A stretch of 64,000 bases of DNA from Hofstenia miamia (taxonomy: Eukaryota; Xenacoelomorpha; Acoela; Hofsteniidae): positions 1,651,661 through 1,715,660 of the forward strand of contig CABFPE010000056.1 in the NCBI GenBank assembly GCA_900660155.1, in the 5' to 3' direction. This document shows positions 22,640-36,400 of the stretch, one piece after another. The notes below the pieces were generated by a model that made no database searches, was not told where the DNA came from, and saw nothing but the letters and a program-made list of their open reading frames with translations. The translations under genes and the position numbers were made by a program. Within the stretch, counting starts at the first letter, position 1. Each line of letters begins with the position of its first letter.

Positions 22640-23470
22640 ACTGTTTACAAAAATGGTTGAATAATTCATGAGAAATAAATTTTATTGTAACTTTAAAACA
22701 ACCTTCAGACAGAGCTTATCTTGTTTAGCAGATACAAGATGCAATCGATCCAATCGTGCCACAAAACCGTCATTATATTTCTTAATAGCCATCATCGCAA
22801 TTATTTAGGAATCTTGACAGTGATAAACCTTTAAGTAATTAATGCAAAAAATCGAATGCTCACTGGATTTACTTAGATGATCTTTTTCTCTAAAATCTAT
22901 AGTGTAGTGATGTATATGTTGACAAATTTATTCGAATTTTTCAAGCGCAAAGATTTTCCAGTAAGTTTGTTAATGGGAGCCAATTCTTTCCAAAACAGCC
23001 TTGTACTATTACTTATATTGACACTCTTAATCGAGATAAAAAAATTTTCGCAAAAATTGGCATTAACAATTGCATTCTTTCTACTAATAACACACCATGG
23101 CTTGTTATGACATATAGAAAAACCATTTGGTTTTCTATTTAATTTGTCCATACTCAGATCAATAACTGCAATTGCATTAATTGTTTTAGCCTACAGAAAA
23201 TCAAAAACAATGAACCGAAATTCTTTTGAATTTAATTTGCTTCAAATTGCTACAGTTATCCTTGTATACAATCTCTTTCGAACTTCAATCATTTTGTTTA
23301 AGACTATATACCGTATATTTTTTACATGCTCGGCTTTACCGGCCCGTGTTATTTTCTAATATTGTTTAAGACGATGACTTCCTTCGAATGAATATGTGAT
23401 TCGATAATCATGTATATTCTTTTAATTAGAAAATTAAATAGCACAGAAAACTGCACCGTAATTGTGTAAA
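22640..23470 (+). pseudogene. Decayed paralogue of the 7TM receptor-like gene
   Basis: Aligns along its length with the gene at 41084-41854 (for example MGANSFQNSLVLLLILTLL against VGANSLQSSFVLLLTLTLL, and ITAIALIVLAYRKSKTMN). The 5' flank is also related (cagagcttatcttg against caaagcttatcttc). The start region is disrupted, an in-frame TGA lies at 23108-23110, and the C-terminal region after about 23300 loses the frame. It lies just beyond the 3' end of the CCDC83-like gene, so the duplication included flanking DNA rather than only a processed transcript. Confidence 0.75.
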
Positions 23471-24246
23471 ATATACAATTTAATGCAAATAAAATTAACT
23501 GATTTGCTTGCTATATATATTATTATTCCAAGGAAATTAAACTGTGACCCGAATAGAAAAGGGATGATAAAAATTATAAATTGCTATTTCAAGAAATACA
23601 TATTTCTCAGAAACTTAACAAAAATGGACAATGGAAACATGTAGCTTAAATCAATTGCACCTTTGTATTGGTAACTGAGGAAGAATATTAAATATTACAA
23701 AATTCAATAAATATATTTTTGAAGTAATTTGTCACTTTAGTTTAGAAAGCAATAGAGAAAAATGGGTAGGAATTTCACAAATTGCTTACTATTACAGCGA
23801 ATGTCATATATTTTAAAAACAGTGTGTTGAAAAAAATATTTACATTTTAACATTTTACATTGGTATAATATGCACCTCTAAAATTCAAAGTATGTTTAAA
23901 TTTCACTGCGTAGATTTTGTTAAAAGTTTATGAGATACCCAACTTTGGTATTAAAAACTGAAAAATTAAGAAATTTATTTTTGGTAAGAATCATAAAATG
24001 GGTGTAAACTGGTCCGAATTAATATTAATTTAAATGGGCCAGCCCAGGTTTGGGTCTAATTTTTTGGGGTAAAAATTGCTTGATGCTCTTATTGAAGTTA
24101 AAAAACAGATAGAAGTATATATCTGAAATATATAATATGCCTCAAAATTCATCCAGGAAACTATATTTTGATAAAATTCTATTAATTTATAATATTTACA
24201 GTGCATTTACAAACATTTACATTTGTACAAAAGCTGGCAAGCGAGT

Positions 24247-24414
24247 CTACGACACTAGGTTACTTAAATCTGAATGGCTAACTGGCCAGCTGTCGGGATT
24301 AAATTGCTTATGTTCAATCTCTTCTTCGGTATAAGGAGTAGGCTCAATTATCTTCATCTGTTTCCCACAAACATGCAGTAATTTGATTTCAACAGGCCCA
24401 AGCTTCAAATAATT
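24247..24414 (-). CDS. CCDC83: CCDC83-like exon 9 (stop codon)
   Basis: A 168-base terminal exon, acceptor tttttag. Encodes residues 383-437 and a TAG stop. Starts NYLKLGPVEIKLL, matching DYVNLGPLGVKLM near the human C-terminus, which confirms that this distant exon belongs to the gene. A possible AATAAA lies about 270 bp downstream, near 23970. Confidence 0.9.
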   Translation of the reverse strand, partial: NYLKLGPVEIKLLHVCGKQMKIIEPTPYTEEEIEHKQFNPDSWPVSHSDLSNLVS

Positions 24415-27400
24415 CTAAAAACTTAATTTTATAATGGCAGTGCTATACTTAGTTATTTAACTGCAAAAAGTTCTTCACAAAACGGTTACAAGGTAAAAAT
24501 TACCTTAACAAACACGTGTTTCGTCAGATAGAACAGGGTTTGAGAGTAATAATATGTAACTAAAATAATTATCGAAAAAAGATAGCTACCGATTTCAACA
24601 TAAATGATTTCAAAATATAAATGACCTGATTATTTAAAATTCTGCATTTTAATCCCTTGGAACCAGAGTTAATAATTTTTTAACGCAAAAACCCTTAAAA
24701 ACTAAAGTTGGCAAAATATTTCGTTATTTCCACAATTTGTAAAAAAAATTCAAACGCAAAAAATTGGTCTATTCACCAATAATGACTGCGTACCAATATG
24801 ACTAAAAAAGCGCTTTACATTTGCTGTCCATAGAAACACTTTGTGCACTTACACTCAAACTTTTAAAAACAATTAAATAGTGATATTTTGTTTTTAGTTA
24901 TCGTAAGTGATTACTAACCAAGTTACTGTCTATCCTGCTTAAGAGATTGGACAGTTTGAATTCACTTTTGAATTTTGATGTAAGCAAAAATGATCCCATT
25001 TCTTAAACATCAGATTTTCGGGCTCTGAAGTAGAGAAATTTTACATCAGACGTTTTCCAAATAACTTTCACATAGTGAATGTTTGCTCTCAGAATGTAAA
25101 TACCACAACCATAACATTTTGCTTTGACAAGAACAATGATTGTGAAACAGGTTATAATTCCCCCCTGCTCTCAAACATAATTAATTTACAGCAGAATAGA
25201 ATTGTAAATGTATTTTGAGAATGTTTTTTACATTACCCAAAATGTGTAAATGCCTTCTAAATTTTTAGTTACAAATTTCCTAAACAATATTTTTAAAAAA
25301 AGTTAAAAGTGTATTGGAATCAGGAAGCCATATTGAAATTGTGCTAGACAAATGCGTCTGATCGTTGTGAAATTCGACGATTACCGGTTGTCTCTACTGC
25401 TGAAATACTTGCCTGGACTTACCTAACGGACTGTTCAGAACAGTGCTACATATTGCTTTTGAAGTTCTGCAAATACTAATATTAGTAGGCTGTGCCATGA
25501 TCCAGGTCAGTTTTAAAATGTAATGAAGGCTTCTGTGAAATTATACTAACAAATGAACGCACAGAAAAAGGTAAAAAAAATACATCTGCAGCAGAGTTAA
25601 AAAAATTAACAAGCCTTCTCCTAGTAGAAAAGTTTTGGTATGTATTTTTGACAAAAGCATTTCGCTAGCCTTTTGCAAACTTACAGCAAGATAAACATAA
25701 TCCAATATTTGGTTTGGAAATATTCACAAAATACTATTACTTTATTATACCCAATGCCGAATCTAATACACTTGGCTCCTCTTGTCTATTGGGACTCCAA
25801 ATTTGTAAATCAGTGTTTGGCTCGTCTTTGTATGCCCCTAAAACAATTTTATGTGCGTGGGACAGTGTGGTGCAATTTGAAACGCACAATAAACACTTAC
25901 GAGTAATTCAATTTGGTGATTAAGACTTGTGTGAACAAATACTAAAGCTTTGATGTTGAAAATATGAATTAAATAAATATCGAAGGAATTCTAAACTGCA
26001 TATCTTTAAACCAATTTGCTTTTGTACTCTTTTAACCAATATTAAACTGTGCAATAATAAAACTGGAATAATCTCTTTCCGATCCAAAAATGATGGATGG
26101 ATTGATTGAATCTAATCCCGACACCTATTATTAGTGGACACAATTTTAGAAAACATAATAAAAATATACGAATAATTTTACAAATATTTAATTGCGACAA
26201 TATCGAAATTTAACATAAAACTTACATCAATGTTTTCATTTTCCAGGCTGAAACGATTTTCAAACAAATTGTCAGCGAGACCATCTCCGGCGTTAATGGT
26301 TTCTTCCTCTTCTAAATAATTAACCGAAATATATTTTGTCAATAGCCAATGGCGTATTTTACAGAATATTTATGCTATTGCATTTTAAATTTCTATACAT
26401 ACAATATTTTTTCATTGATTTCTCAAAGATGATCGTAATGGATAATTCCAAAGACTTAGTTTTAAGAATTCAGTAAGATAAAGGAAAAGTTTATCAGAAA
26501 AAATGGCCAATGAAAGTGGGTGATTTAAGAATTATGCAGTCTTTAATATTAAGGTGGAAAACAAACATTATATCAAAGCCAAGATGCATAGAACCTTCAT
26601 ATACTGCTCACAAAAAACTTGAACAAACGAACATAATTAAGACATCCTTTAAAACAATAACTATACATTTCCCAAATAAAAGTCAATATACAATTTCTTA
26701 AGGCCTGTATTAACTAAAAGATTTAATCGGCTCGATTAAATCGTGTAGTTAAGACGCAGCTCCAACTTTGTCACCCGATTTTGTCAGGAATTTGTTGCAA
26801 TGCAAAACTTGTTCCGTCTTAACTATACACGATTTAATCGGCCCGACTTTTTAAATGTACACATTAAAATATATAACTGATACTGAATTTAATCTCAACA
26901 TTTTTTTATTGTTTTTTTAAATACCATCATTGGTGTAGCAAGGGAAGAACAAGAACATGCATGAGTTATTTAATGTGTAAATTTTTAGCTTTGTTTATAT
27001 ATCTGTGTTTGNAACAAAACTGGAATAATCTCTTTCCGATCCAAAAATGATGGATGGATTGATTGAATCTAATCCCGACACCTATTATTAGTGGACACAA
27101 TTTTAGAAAACATAATAAAAATATACGAATAATTTTACAAATATTTAATTGCGACAATATCGAAATTTAACATAAAACTTACATCAATGTTTTCATTTTC
27201 CAGGCTGAAACGATTTTCAAACAAATTGTCAGCGAGACCATCTCCGGCGTTAATGGTTTCTTCCTCTTCTAAATAATTAACCGAAATATATTTTGTCAAT
27301 AGCCAATGGCGTATTTTACAGAATATTTATGCTATTGCATTTTAAATTTCTATACATACAATATTTTTTCATTGATTTCTCAAAGATGATCGTAATGGAT

Positions 27401-30400
27401 AATTCCAAAGACTTAGTTTTAAGAATTCAGTAAGATAAAGGAAAAGTTTATCAGAAAAAATGGCCAATGAAAGTGGGTGATTTAAGAATTATGCAGTCTT
27501 TAATATTAAGGTGGAAAACAAACATTATATCAAAGCCAAGATGCATAGAACCTTCATATACTGCTCACAAAAAACTTGAACAAACGAACATAATTAAGAC
27601 ATCCTTTAAAACAATAACTATACATTTCCCAAATAAAAGTCAATATACAATTTCTTAAGGCCTGTATTAACTAAAAGATTTAATCGGCTCGATTAAATCG
27701 TGTAGTTAAGACGCAGCTCCAACTTTGTCACCCGATTTTGTCAGGAATTTGTTGCAATGCAAAACTTGTTCCGTCTTAACTATACACGATTTAATCGGCC
27801 CGACTTTTTAAATGTACACATTAAAATATATAACTGATACTGAATTTAATCTCAACATTTTTTTATTGTTTTTTTAAATACCATCATTGGTGTAGCAAGG
27901 GAAGAACAAGAACATGCATGAGTTATTTAATGTGTAAATTTTTAGCTTTGTTTATATATCTGTGTTTGTCTTGTTGCGTTTACTACCATTTTTGTGATAA
28001 TGTGTTTAGAACACCCAACAAAAAAGTTGGGTGAATGGAATAAATTTCCGTCTTAAAACTACACGATTTTATCGGCCGATTAAGTCGGGCCGATTAAATC
28101 GTGTAGTTAAGACGGAGCAAGTTTACATTCCACAAAATCCTGACAAAGTTGGGTGAAAAATTTGGAGCTGCGTCTTACCTACACGATTTAATCGAACCGA
28201 TTAAGTCGGACCGATTAAATTGTGTAGTTAAGACGGAGCAAGTTTACATTCCACAAAATCCTGACAAAGTTGGGTGAAAAATTTGGAGCTGCGTCTTACC
28301 TACACGATTTAATCGAACCGATTAAGTCGGACCGATTAAATTGTGTAGTTAAGACGGAGCAAGTTTACATTCCACAAAATCCTGACAAAGTTGGGTGAAA
28401 AATTTGGAGCTGCGTCTTACCTACACGATTTAATCGAACCGATTAAGTCGGACCGATTAAATTGTGTAGTTAAGACGGAGCAAGTTTACATTCCACAAAA
28501 TCCTGACAAAGTTGGGTGAAAAATTTGGAGCTGCGTCTTAACTACACGATTTAATCGGGCCGATTAAATCGTGTAGTTAAGACATGCCTTTAAGAAATTA
28601 AAACAGCAAAAACCGAAATGTAGTCTTGAAATTTATTCCTCAAATGTTATGGAGAATGAAGAGTCATACATACAAATTCTTGTGGTCAAATAAAACGAAA
28701 CGTTTAAAAATGAATTGACACGCAATCCATGGATTAACGATAATCTTGATCAAAATGATTCATTTCACCAAATTCATTGCAAAATTGGATTCAAATCGTT
28801 CGCAGGCAAACGTTTCATATTAAAAAATTCGCCAAAAATAATGCACCATATTGGGTGACAACTACTCCAATTTATCACGTGGGCTGGAATTTGTAAATTA
28901 AAACTGGTGAATTTCCCACTTTTCGTAAAAGAACAGACATTATTCCATTGCCAAAGTCCAGTGCAGCAAGTAAATTAGATGATGTTCGTGACCGACTATT
29001 TGAGAAACTCTGCATAAATTTTTTATTACTGTGTGCATTAAGAATGGAGAAGAATTTCGATTTGCTTGCAAAAGTAAAATGAGTACTATTGGTTGTTTTT
29101 TGTACTGCAGGATGCCATTTTCTCTAATGTTGATCCACTGATGTTTCATTGATTTCATTTGATAAACTAATCGAGAAGCAACTGGCCTATACTATCATAA
29201 TTTATAAACTCATTATATATTTTCAAATTGCTCTATAACTTTTGCACAGAAAGATACCAGCGATTAATATGGCAAGACACTGCACTTCAATAACAAAATA
29301 TAAATGTGAGGTGGTCGATGGTAAACTAAAATCACAGCTTGACGATTTGCTTTTGGCATGAATAATTTTGAGGTCCTTTATCAAACATTAGCCACTCAAT
29401 TTAAGTCCTTATTTGTTTCATTCCCCATTACACTTCTATTTAACAAAAGTTTGAACTGCATTCAGCAATCGAAAAGAGCAATTAAATATACTTATTCAAC
29501 ATATTATGTACATGTATTGTAGTTAGACGAGCATTTGTTTCGTTTAACATTACTTAGACTAATTGTTCATGAAATGTACATTTAAATAATTTATATTCGT
29601 TTCAGAAATGAGTGTTGTGTACCCAAAGCAATTCAAATGTTAAGAAAAAAGGATATCCACCACCAAAAACAGATCTTTTCAAGCCGATGAATTTTTATAG
29701 TTATTGATCAATGATAAGCTTGTTTTCACTCGATCATATTTCGGTGTTAATCTAATCCCTTGGATTGGATTGGACACAGCCAACAGTTGTAAACGTATGT
29801 ATCACATTTTATGTGATATTCCTAAGATTAATGAAGGAAGAATCTTTGCACCTGACCTCAATGTAAAATTATTTATGAATGAAAATACCGTTCCTCTTCC
29901 TTTTTTTGATTAAGAAGCATGGTATTGCAAAATCTCCAAGAAATCACAATTTACCCAAGCTTGCAACTATCTTCAAAATAAGCTAGAAGACAATAATGCA
30001 ATAATCCATGATCTTTCTAAGAAACTTTATAATACAAAGTTAAAGTTGAAATAACCCGATTTGCTCTATTAATTTATTTCACATCTTCATCTGCGTATGA
30101 AGTGATTCATCAATATGCTCCTCTCCACAATTCGCGATTCTACACAGATTATTCTCAGGTAGGACTAACTTGCAAAACTTTAATAATGAACAATGAACTA
30201 ATCTTAATACAGATTGTGTGATTTCGCTTGATGAAATGTATTTGCAAACGGAATTGAGATACAATAAACATAATCTAACAAGTTGATAAAGACTTAAATT
30301 TGTATGATAGCATTTACTGCATTATGGTTACGACCTTAAAGACTGGAGACGATTTTAGTTCAAGTGTATTATCTGACAAATGCGAATCTCTTTTTGTTGA

Positions 30401-33400
30401 ATTATCTAGATCTATTTGGAAAATTCATGTACTAGTTTGTGACAATAGTCATATCAATATATTTGTTTTCAACAAACTGCAACAAAAGATGGACATCAAT
30501 AGGTGTTTACGCTTTTCTGAATATCATGACGTGACATTTTCTATGACGTAGTTCTTCTCATAAAAACTAAATTTGTTATTCCTGAATTTGATGTATTTGT
30601 CATTGATATTCCAAACAGAACCAAATTTTATGATTTCTACAAAAAAGACAAAACTGCGTTTTGGTCACAAGCTGATTGCAAAGTATTGCATTAACTTATT
30701 TTTCAATAATCTTTAAAAGAAAGTTAAAGATAACTTTCTAAAGTCAAGTAACAAAACCTTTAAAATATACATGTTTATATAACATTAANTATAAAAAATA
30801 CTTGCCTCCTATTGTCAAAACGGAAGTGTTTGGAAAAAGTTTGATAATTCATATATTAACCCATCTCTGAACAAAAATATTGAAGGAAATCATGCTTCAT
30901 TGCTGAAATACTGCTACGTACGTGGAAATGGCTTAGCTGAAAGCTGAAACTAAGATCAAGCTCTTGTCTCAAACTCCCTTAATGCAAAGACAGTGCAGTC
31001 AAAATAGATCAAGTGTAACCAGCAATCTTTCGAATTTTCATGTATATTACAATAGATGGTTCCTCAACCAAAAGTTAATGGTTTTTAATTCTTTTAGTGT
31101 GAAATATATTTATTTCTGTTTTTAACATATTTCTGTTATTCGTGCTTATTAATTGTTTCATTGTTTCACTATTTCATTGTGCATGTTTCCTTTTCCTTCA
31201 AATTGAAAATTTGTTTGGAAACAAATACTTTAGAGAAAAACGTTTTTCTGTAAAAATTGGCTTCAGCATCATTTGCTACAAAATTTCTAAACGCACTCCT
31301 GGCGACAGTGGTAATAAAATAGGAGTAGAGTATTCGTCGTAAGTAGANATAACTTTCTAAAGTCAAGTAACAAAACCTTTAAAATATACATGTTTATATA
31401 ACATTAAATTTTGTATACGGTGTAGAGTACATATATATACATGTAGTAATACTTTTTTTTAATAGTCAAATGCAGTCTGAGTATAATTATTATTATACAC
31501 AATTAAATTGACTTTGATAGAAATGATTATTGAATATAATGGCCTAAAAGTTATTAATGCTTAATGAAAATTGTCAGACCGTGATTGAAGTTGGCCACAT
31601 CAAGGTGCTAACATATACAACATTGCCAGCAACTCATTAAAGAAAGTTGCCCAATCATCAATATTATTAAAATACTCTGACGACACAACTGTTGGATCAC
31701 TTTGTAAGATAAACCAAACTATGAAGAGAAGTATTTATCTGATTGTGAAGGAAAATGTCAATCAATGATCTTCCAAATTTAATTATCTCTAAATAACACG
31801 ACTTCCGCAATAACAATCGATATTATACTGTGTTTCTCCAAAGTTAGAAACGGGCGGAATTATTCAGGCTCGGCTCGTCAACTATTATTTTAGGCGCCTG
31901 TTTTGGCCCGTCAAAATTTATTGATCAATGTTCAACACATTAATTGCTAATTTCCAGAACAACTGAATATATTTTCAATCTGATATGAGATTTAGTATTC
32001 ATGGAACAAATATATTACACTAACTAACAATATATTTTCAAAGACCTCATTACAAAAAATTTTGACGTGAAGCATTGAAGCATTAGTAATTCGTCGCATC
32101 CGATGTATAGCTCAAATTCTGTTGCACTCTCAACACTTAACAGTTAATTGCAAAGCTGCTATGAGAAAATATATACAATTGATAATTTTAACATTTATGA
32201 ATTATTAAATTTTGAAGATCAACATGGCGTACAATTATATAACATAATATACAGTAGGGAGAAAATTATTAAGGACAGTGTAGTATTTTCCTATATTTCT
32301 CACATGATGAACTACTACCCAGTGTGTAATGAATAAAATTCCTCCATAGTGCATCACGTGATTCAGTGACATGTTGTGCACAATATATCGTGAGTAATCG
32401 TGCGTACTGTATATGTACATGTATATATATATACTGGTATATACTGGTATATATTGTTAGGAACGTACGTGTATGTAAATAAGCATTAAAAACATATTAA
32501 GGTAAAAGTACACAATGTTTATTAATTACAATATATAAGGACAATTCAATTGTAGGAAATTACAATTAGCTTATTAGACAGTAATAAATATCGATTCTGT
32601 CAAGCTTTTATTATGGGTAGAAAGAGAGATTTAACCCGGTCAAAAGTTATCCAAATTCAGACTGACATCTGCTCTAGCCGTCCCGCAGCCACAGAAAGTT
32701 ATGGTTTGGGGTTGCATGTCGTTCCATGGCACTGGAAGTTTGCATATTTGTGTAGAGAATATGCGGAAAGAGCAGTATTTGGAAGTTTTACGTGAACGAA
32801 TGATCCCACAAGCCAACCAATGGTTTCCTGGATCCAACTTTATTTTCGAGCAAGACAACGCCCCAACCCATACGGCGAAAATTGTCACTCAATTTTTTCA
32901 AAATAATATTAACCTCATCCAGTGGCCCGGGAATCTTGAAACAGAAATTGGCTCCTGAAACGTTCACCACAAAACCGGAACTCATCGGAAAATTGTTAAG
33001 ATTGGGGGGAGGGGGGGAGTGATGCATCCATTAAGACCGTGGTGGAGAATTTAGTTGACTCAATGCCGCGGAGAATCGAAAATTTCATTAGAAATAAAGG
33101 GAACATGACGAAATATTGAAAACATTTACAATATTGTTCATTTATATATAATTATAAAATACAATTATAAAATGGATTTTTTCTTATAAATTTATCATAA
33201 ATTATCACAAATCTGATTTTTTACACTCTGAATTATATATTATGATGGCTAAAGCATTAAACTTGATAATAAACGTTTTTCTATATGATAAATAGCCTTT
33301 GTGTGCCCATTATGTCTCGGTTAGAAAGAAATATTATGAAAAAATATGCTGTCCTTATTAATTTGCTCCCTACTGTAATTATGCAACATCGACAGTCTCA

Positions 33401-36400
33401 TAAAATAAAAAGATTTATAAAAAATACTTGCCTCCTATTGTCAAAACGGAAGTGTTTGGAAAAAGTTTGATAATTCATATATTAACCCATCTCTGAACAA
33501 AAATACTGAAGGAAATCATGCTTCATTGCTGAAATACTGCTACGTACGTGGAAATGGCTTAGCTGAAAGCTGAAACTAAGATCAAGCTCTTGTCTCAAAC
33601 TCCCTTAATGCAAAGACAGTGCAGTCAAAATAGATCAAGTGTAACCAGCAATCTTTCGAATTTTCATGTATATTACAATAGATGGTTCCTCAACCAAAAG
33701 TTAATGGTTTTTAATTCTTTTAGTGTGAAATATATTTATTTCTGTTTTTAACATATTTCTGTTATTCGTGCTTATTAATTGTTTCATTGTTTCACTATTT
33801 CATTGTGCATGTTTCCTTTTCCTTCAAATTGAAAATTTGTTTGGAAACAAAATACTTTAGAGAAAAACGTTTTTCTGTAAAAATTGGCTTCAGCATCATT
33901 TGCTACAAAATTTCTAAACGCACTCCTGGCGACAGTGGTAATAAAATAGGAGTAGAGTATTCGTCGTAAGTAGAGGTTCGTATTAGAGAGTGAGATAGGA
34001 TACCCGATTTCGGGTCGGGCCAGATTGCGGTTTGCGTAAAGGCTTAGATTGACTGATCAAAAGGCTGTTGATGTTAATCACTTCTTGATTTGAGAAAGAT
34101 CCAGGACGTAAACAAATACCAATAAATGGCTTACCTTCACCGTATTAGATAGCAACTATTATTAATCATCATTTGATTGGAGAGCAATTCATTACGTAAA
34201 GAAATACGAATCACAATCTGTAGTCGAGTTTAAGTAGTATATTTTCGGGTCATGTCGAGTTTAGGTAGTAAATATTCTCATCGGGTCAGGTTCGGATCCA
34301 TGCTAAACTCATATGGTCACTGTCTAGTTCATATTATAGAAAATACATATCTCTAGTCACATGGCAGCGTAAACTTTTGAATGTTACAAGCTGCTGTATA
34401 AAAACAGTGAAAATTTGCAATGTAGTATTAGTTTGACATGCCTCCTAATTTTACTAAGAAAACTTTTTTAAACGTTTATGAATTGTGCACATAATTTCCT
34501 TGTTTTAGTTTTACACATATGATTTTAACTCTTTTCTTGGCATCAAAAAAATGAACTGTGAACATTTATCATCATTGTGTAAGGACATAGCCTGAACCCC
34601 TTCGTCAAGCAAATAATGAATTTGATTTTATCAGCAGCAAACTTTGCGTAATTTCCACAAGTGTGCAAATTCATTGATTCCTTGAAAAATGAGTTGGATT
34701 TGGAGTCTTACACGAACAATTTACAACTGTCTTGTCAAACAACCCGGATAATGAAAAAATTCGAAATATTTATCAAGTCGATGCTAGCAAGTTAAGTGGT
34801 AAACCCGAAGAAAATTTATAATTCGTTGGTTTCAGTGAATATTGAACGCGTATTTTCTGTCTTTATAGATGTATTGTTACCCAAATGAAAGAATTGGACT
34901 GTTGAAAACTTAGTAAAGCATCTTATTTTTTGTTGGTTTACCTATAAGGACAAACACATATTTTTGTTAGCTCTGTCGTACGGTCTACATATTCAACTCA
35001 TTCTCATCAACATTTGCTAGCTAATAGTGACGGAACACTATCGATATCCTAATTAAATTCCAATTTAGGCTTTCGAAGAGACTATAATTAGAACAACTTG
35101 TTAAATCTCAATCAAATATTATACAAACGGTTACTCTAGTCATGTACATCTTGGAGTACATTTTCCACAGAATTTGTCCATGAAAAAAAGAATTCTTACG
35201 ATAATATGTAAATGAATATTATAATTTTGAACGAAAAATGTAATGAATAACAGGAATAAAACAATAGTTGCTATGTTTATGCCGATCACAAAATGAATAA
35301 TTTAAATAATCAAAAAATGACATGGATTAAAAAATTAGATGGTTATTATGTTCCACCCAAATCGTCATCAAATTTCCTAATTAGCTCTTTGGTATACAGC
35401 ATAATGTAGAAACTCAGAATTAATATGTGACAACAACAACAGAGTTAACGGGCCGTTTAATAATGTCAATGCGAACTTCAGAAACCGCTTTGTTAGGAAG
35501 CAACCCAAATGATCCAACAAATCCATACTTTCTAATTAATTATCTGACCCATGTAATTAAGAATACACTGAGCTGTTGGCTAAATGAAAGTTTCAAAACT
35601 ATATTTTTACAATGTATCAATGGAAATTTCCAACGGTTATAATGTATCAATTTTGACTGCAGACTGAAATCACTTTCATAATTTTTAAAAATAGGATTTA
35701 ATACAACAACGTCAGGTACAATCAACCGCCGCAGTACCTACACATATTAAGTATTTAAGAATTTTACTGGAACGGCTCCTGAGGTACAATCTGCAATAAA
35801 AAGCAGGGCAAATAAAACAGAACAGTATATAATATTACGAATTTTTTTAAATTTTTTAAATGTTGAATCCCCACTTTCAGAATCTTCAAAACGTAATAAT
35901 TTAATAAAAGCTTTCCAAACTTCAAGCGATGAGAATTTGAGTAGCTTCGAAAAATAGGTAAACTTACAAAGTTTATGAGCTGCCATCAAATTATAATCGA
36001 ATTTAAGGCAAAAACTTAAAGAATCAATTTATAACTTTTACTTGTAGAATTTAATGAAATCCCGAACTTTTCTATGGTAAGAAGAAGATTATTCTTCATT
36101 TGGAAATTCGCACTTGAAAATAGAGCAAATTTCTACTAATATTATTGAAACAATTTATAACTTTTACTTGTAGAATTTAATGAAATCCCGAACTTTTCTA
36201 TGGTAAGAAGAAGATTATTCTTCATTTGGAAATTCGCACTTGAAAATAGAGCAAATTTCTACTAATATTATTGAAACAATTTATAACTTTTACTTGTAGA
36301 ATTTAATGAAATCCCGAACTTTTCTATGGTAAGAAGAAGATTATTCTTCATTTGGAAATTCGCACTTGAAAATAGAGCAAATTTCTACTAATATTATTGA

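Larger units (their letters stand above)
26059..27968. repeat. 953-bp direct duplication at a single N (27012)
   Basis: 26059-27011 and 27016-27968 appear identical. The duplicated block contains CCDC83-like exon 8 and a MITE-like palindromic element. The N between the copies and the lack of divergence point to unmerged contig ends. Confidence 0.8.

Noticed and set aside
32640-33027. Minus-strand ORFs over the Tc1 relic
   Set aside because: Shadows of the plus-strand Tc1 transposase frame.
34280-34310. tRNA B-box-like ggttcggatcc
   Set aside because: No matching A box or cloverleaf upstream.
35747-35989. CCDC83 exon in intron 7 (FEDSESGD piece)
   Set aside because: Exons 7 and 8 already join in phase and the alignment needs no extra exon. 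Splice sites here are weak.
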